A DNA stretch of 18,279 nt from Bacilli bacterium (lineage in GTDB: Bacteria; Bacillota_I; Bacilli_A; RF39; UBA660). Position 1 is the stretch's first letter. The number at the start of each line of letters is the position of its first letter. Shown here piece after piece: positions 15,976-18,279 of the stretch. The notes under the pieces are model-generated. The model made no database searches, had not been told where the DNA came from, and saw only the letters and a list, made by a program, of their open reading frames with translations. Both the position numbers and the translations under genes were made by a program. Location of the stretch: assembly GCA_029004695.1 (NCBI GenBank), contig JAQVZB010000017.1:1-18279 (forward strand), written 5' to 3'.

Positions 15976-17479
15976 AATGATTTTATTTAATCTAGCATTA
16001 TTTATTTTAATAACTATAATGCTATTTGTTATTTTTGTTCAAGATTTTTTTGGTGCGATAGATTTAGAGCAAATTATTTTTCATATTTTAGTTCCTTTGA
16101 AAGGACCAGGAGGAAACTTTTTTAGTGTTGGAGTAATGTATATATTACCGAAATTTTTGTTAATTGCATTAATATATATATTTGTTAGATATATTTTTTA
16201 TAAATTAATAATTATATTTGAAATTAATTTTTTTAAACGAATAATAAATATAAATATTAATCAATTAATTTTTAAAATAAGGTGGATATTTATTATCGGG
16301 TTAATATTATTTAGTGGATATATTTTCAATAAAAACTTGGATTTAATTAATTACATAAAATATAATACCATGGAAACAAGCATTTTTGAAAATTATTATG
16401 TTGACCCTCAAAAAGCAGAAGTTATTTTACCTAAAAACAAAAACAATTTGATTTTTATAATTTTTGAGTCTTTAGAAACTACAGATTATAGTCAAAAAAA
16501 TGGTGGTTACAGAAATGAATCAATAATCTCTGAGCTAGAAAAAATCTCATTAAATAATTTGAATTTCTCTCATAATCAAAATCTTGGTGGCTTTTATCCA
16601 GCTAATGGCACAGGTTTTACAGCTGTAGGCCTTACCGGCTTAACTTCTGGATTGCCTTTACTTACTGGGAATAATAATGAACTTTTCAAATCATATAAAT
16701 ATATATTAAAAAATGCCTATTCAATAGGAGAAATACTTGAATCTGAAGGATATAAAAATTATATTATGATGGGTTCTGATAAATCATTTGCAGGTCGTAG
16801 TCAATACTTTGAGCAACATGGTAATTATGATATTTTTGATTTTTCTACTGCTAAAGAATTAAAATATATAAATCAAGATTATAATATAAATTGGTGGGGG
16901 TTTGAAGATAAAAAACTTTATGAATATGCTAAAATTAAATTAAAAGATATATCTAAAAATGATGAACCTTTTAATCTGTCAATATTAACTGTAGATACAC
17001 ATCCTATTGATGGCTATGTAGATGAAACATGTAATATAGATGAAAAACTAAAACAATATGAAAATGTTTACTCCTGTGGTAGTAAAATGTTAAATGATTT
17101 TATTAATTGGATTAAAAAGCAATCTTTTTATAAAAATACTACAATTGTTATTGTTAGGGATCATTTAAATATGGTTAGTAATTCGATACATAAAAATATG
17201 CCAACCAATTATGATAGAACAGTTTATAATACTTTTATTAATTCGGTAGTTAAAACTGAATGTAATAAAAATAGAATTTTTACTACCTTTGATATATATC
17301 CTACTACTTTAGCTGCAATGGGAGCTAAAATTAAAGGAGAACGTCTAGCATTGGGAACTAATTTATTTTCTTGTAAAAAAACTTTAAGTGAAGAATTAGG
17401 ATTACAATATTTTAATGATGAATTAAGAAAAAAATCAAATTATTATAATTATTGTTTATTCTTAGGAAAGTGTCAATAA
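15962..17479 (+). CDS. Membrane phosphoglycerol/phosphoethanolamine transferase, sulfatase fold (MdoB/OpgB-like)
   Basis: This 505-residue enzyme has four N-terminal hydrophobic segments (about 7-26, 54-75, 78-90 and 109-123) and an outside catalytic domain (about 160-480) of the alkaline phosphatase/sulfatase superfamily. Landmarks are FIIFES (165-170, metal ligand Glu169), NGTGFTAVGLTGLTSGLPL (215-233, probable nucleophile Thr220), GSDKSFAGRSQYFEQHGNYD (271-290), DTHPIDG (345-351) and the RDH pair (Asp400, His401). The FTAVG...GLPL and SFAGRSQYF...HG wording follows the OpgB/MdoB branch more than LtaS. Such enzymes move phosphoglycerol (or phosphoethanolamine) from a membrane phospholipid to an exported glycan. 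It overlaps the preceding small gene by 14 bp and ends 18 bp before a terminator. The exact head group and acceptor are not determined. Confidence 0.88.
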   Translation: MKKNKMILFNLALFILITIMLFVIFVQDFFGAIDLEQIIFHILVPLKGPGGNFFSVGVMYILPKFLLIALIYIFVRYIFYKLIIIFEINFFKRIINININQLIFKIRWIFIIGLILFSGYIFNKNLDLINYIKYNTMETSIFENYYVDPQKAEVILPKNKNNLIFIIFESLETTDYSQKNGGYRNESIISELEKISLNNLNFSHNQNLGGFYPANGTGFTAVGLTGLTSGLPLLTGNNNELFKSYKYILKNAYSIGEILESEGYKNYIMMGSDKSFAGRSQYFEQHGNYDIFDFSTAKELKYINQDYNINWWGFEDKKLYEYAKIKLKDISKNDEPFNLSILTVDTHPIDGYVDETCNIDEKLKQYENVYSCGSKMLNDFINWIKKQSFYKNTTIVIVRDHLNMVSNSIHKNMPTNYDRTVYNTFINSVVKTECNKNRIFTTFDIYPTTLAAMGAKIKGERLALGTNLFSCKKTLSEELGLQYFNDELRKKSNYYNYCLFLGKCQ

Positions 17480-17497
17480 TTAAGAACTAAATTATAT

Positions 17498-17526
17498 AAA
17501 AAAATTCACTTTTTGTGAATTTTTTT
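17498..17526. terminator. Bidirectional hairpin terminator
   Basis: A perfect 12-bp inverted repeat (AAAAAAATTCAC at 17498-17509 and its complement at 17515-17526) encloses a TTTTT loop. The T-run on the + strand and the A-run that reads as T on the - strand make it a rho-independent terminator in both directions. It serves the phosphoglycerol transferase on the + strand and the DUF1653 gene on the - strand, whose last codons and stop lie within the stem and loop. Confidence 0.88.
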
Positions 17527-17757
17527 ACTTTTAATATCTTGTAATTCAAAACGATATTCTTGTTTTATATTAGGATACTTTTTTTTATCTACTTTATTTA
17601 TAAAAGATTTATATAATCTAGCATATAAAATATTATCACCATATAATGCTCTATATAATACTAATTTTTCATCTGTTTCGCTATCTATGGCAATATCTTC
17701 TACTAAATAATAATCTCCTTTAAAATGTTTATATATTCCTTTAACTTTTACTTTCAT
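17506..17757 (-). CDS. DUF1653 domain protein
   Basis: This 83-residue protein on the - strand matches the DUF1653 pattern: GIYKHFKGDYYLVEDIAIDSET (7-28), LVLYRALYGDNILYARLYKSF (32-52) and a C-terminal QEYRFELQ. These are small soluble proteins of unknown function, often encoded near housekeeping or stress genes, and it has no evident link to the surface-polymer locus. The start is well supported by AGGAGG (17765-17770 on the + strand) 7 bases upstream. The stop is TGA, which argues against a code in which TGA means tryptophan. The final residues (KKIHKK) are encoded by the terminator hairpin, so coding and termination signals overlap. Confidence 0.88.
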   Translation of the reverse strand: MKVKVKGIYKHFKGDYYLVEDIAIDSETDEKLVLYRALYGDNILYARLYKSFINKVDKKKYPNIKQEYRFELQDIKSKKIHKK

Positions 17758-17777
17758 ATATAATCCTCCTACTTAGA

Positions 17778-17807
17778 ATTATACATTAAATAGATAAAGA
17801 TTGTAAA
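17778..17807 (-). promoter_or_regulatory. Probable promoter of the DUF1653 gene
   Basis: Reading the - strand, TTTACA (+ coordinates 17802-17807) and TATAAT (17778-17783) are separated by 18 bp, close to the sigma-A consensus. The gene's AGGAGG site follows downstream. The -35 box overlaps the -35 box of the divergent promoter. Confidence 0.6.
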
Positions 17808-17829
17808 ATTAAAAAATATTTATTATTAT
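17801..17829 (+). promoter_or_regulatory. Probable promoter of the UDP-sugar pyrophosphorylase gene
   Basis: TTGTAA (17801-17806) and TATTAT (17824-17829) are 17 bp apart, a good sigma-A spacing. Transcription would begin near 17836, leaving a short leader before the ATG at 17852. The -35 box overlaps the divergent promoter by five bases. Confidence 0.55.
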
Positions 17830-17851
17830 AGATATGAAAGTGAGATATAAC

Positions 17852-18279
17852 ATGTTAGATATAATTAAAATTAAATTAAACAAATATGGACAAAATCATT
17901 TACTTAATTTTTATGTTGAATTAAATCAAGAAGAAAAGAAACATTTAATAGAGCAAATAGAAGCAATTGATTTTGCATTATTGAAAGATTTAGGAAAATT
18001 AATTAATAAAAAGAAAGTAAACGATGAATTTAAATCAATGCCAAGTTGTCTTACTAACGAAGAATATTATAATATTGGATTAGAAGAAATCAAAAATGGT
18101 AAGTATGCTGTAGTAACAATGGCTGGTGGTCAAGGAACCAGATTAGGATATGATGGTCCTAAAGGTACTTATATACTAAAATACGGAATAAATAAATCTT
18201 TATTTGAAATACAATGTGATCGATTAAAAAATATATATCAAAAATCTAATGTATATGTTTCTTGGTATATTATGACAAG
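17852..18279 (+). CDS. UDP-N-acetylhexosamine / UDP-sugar pyrophosphorylase, AGX/UDPGP type (3' partial)
   Basis: The frame is open to the right edge (142 full codons), so the C-terminal part is missing. Residues 88-106 read VTMAGGQGTRLGYDGPKGTY, the nucleotide-binding loop of the eukaryotic-like UDPGP family (AGX1/UAP and UDP-glucose pyrophosphorylase), preceded by the usual helical N-terminal domain (residues 1-80). This enzyme makes UDP-GlcNAc or a related UDP-sugar from UTP and a sugar-1-phosphate. It would thus feed MnaA and the glycosyltransferases of the locus, though it has its own promoter. I chose the ATG at 17852 with AAAGTGAG upstream; an in-frame ATG at 17834 lacks a ribosome site and sits on the predicted transcript start. 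The N-acetylhexosamine preference is likely but not proven. Confidence 0.9.
   Translation, partial: MLDIIKIKLNKYGQNHLLNFYVELNQEEKKHLIEQIEAIDFALLKDLGKLINKKKVNDEFKSMPSCLTNEEYYNIGLEEIKNGKYAVVTMAGGQGTRLGYDGPKGTYILKYGINKSLFEIQCDRLKNIYQKSNVYVSWYIMT

Noticed and set aside
1..18279. TGA read as tryptophan (Mollicute code)
   Set aside because: All genes have full family length under the standard code, tryptophans are TGG, and the DUF1653 gene ends in TGA at a sensible place.
1..18279. tRNA or rRNA genes, CRISPR arrays, insertion sequences or phage genes
   Set aside because: I saw no cloverleaf or rRNA-like segments, no regularly spaced repeats, and no transposase, integrase or phage motifs.

Overview
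The window is a very AT-rich stretch (by eye roughly a quarter G+C) from a low-GC Gram-positive bacterium. It looks like Bacillota, or a walled relative near the Mycoplasmatota such as the Erysipelotrichia or RF39-type lineages; the genus cannot be read from the sequence. The cargo supports this: a TagGH-type exporter, TagA-, TagD- and MnaA-type teichoic-acid enzymes, GGAGG ribosome sites and an MdoB/OpgB-like phosphoglycerol transferase. One gene ends in TGA and every tryptophan I read is TGG, so the standard code applies.

About 95% of the window is one surface-glycopolymer locus on the + strand. From base 3 to 14211 the genes lie end to end or overlap, with gaps of 4-15 bp and one of 43 bp. 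This looks like a single long operon that starts upstream of the window. In order it holds: the 3' part of an O-antigen-ligase-like/TagA fusion; TagG and TagH; two related glycosyltransferases; a large fusion of a membrane GT-C glycosyltransferase with a DPM1-type GT2 synthase; a DUF2304 protein; an SMR-like four-helix protein; a HAD phosphatase; an ATP-grasp ligase; a cytoplasmic CE4 deacetylase; UDP-GlcNAc 2-epimerase; glycerol-3-phosphate cytidylyltransferase; and a methyltransferase/glycerophosphotransferase/coiled-coil protein. After a 122-bp gap comes a third copy of the glycosyltransferase family. A probable separate unit follows, with a small membrane protein and the phosphoglycerol transferase.

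The unit ends at a perfect hairpin terminator shared with a convergent DUF1653 gene. That gene's promoter lies back to back with the promoter of an AGX-type UDP-sugar pyrophosphorylase, which runs off the right edge.

A working model, which is inference: MnaA makes UDP-ManNAc and the TagA domain adds ManNAc to a lipid-linked sugar. The three GT4-like enzymes extend the chain. TagD makes CDP-glycerol, and the methyltransferase/glycerophosphotransferase caps or extends the chain. The deacetylase and ATP-grasp enzyme tailor an amino sugar inside the cell, and TagGH exports the product. Outside the membrane, the GT-C domain adds side sugars from an undecaprenyl-phosphate donor made by its own fused GT2 domain, helped by the DUF2304 and SMR-like proteins. 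The OpgB-like enzyme adds phosphoglycerol. The most unusual parts are the three multi-domain fusions and the compact synthase-plus-transferase cassette. No RNA genes, mobile elements or CRISPR arrays were seen.
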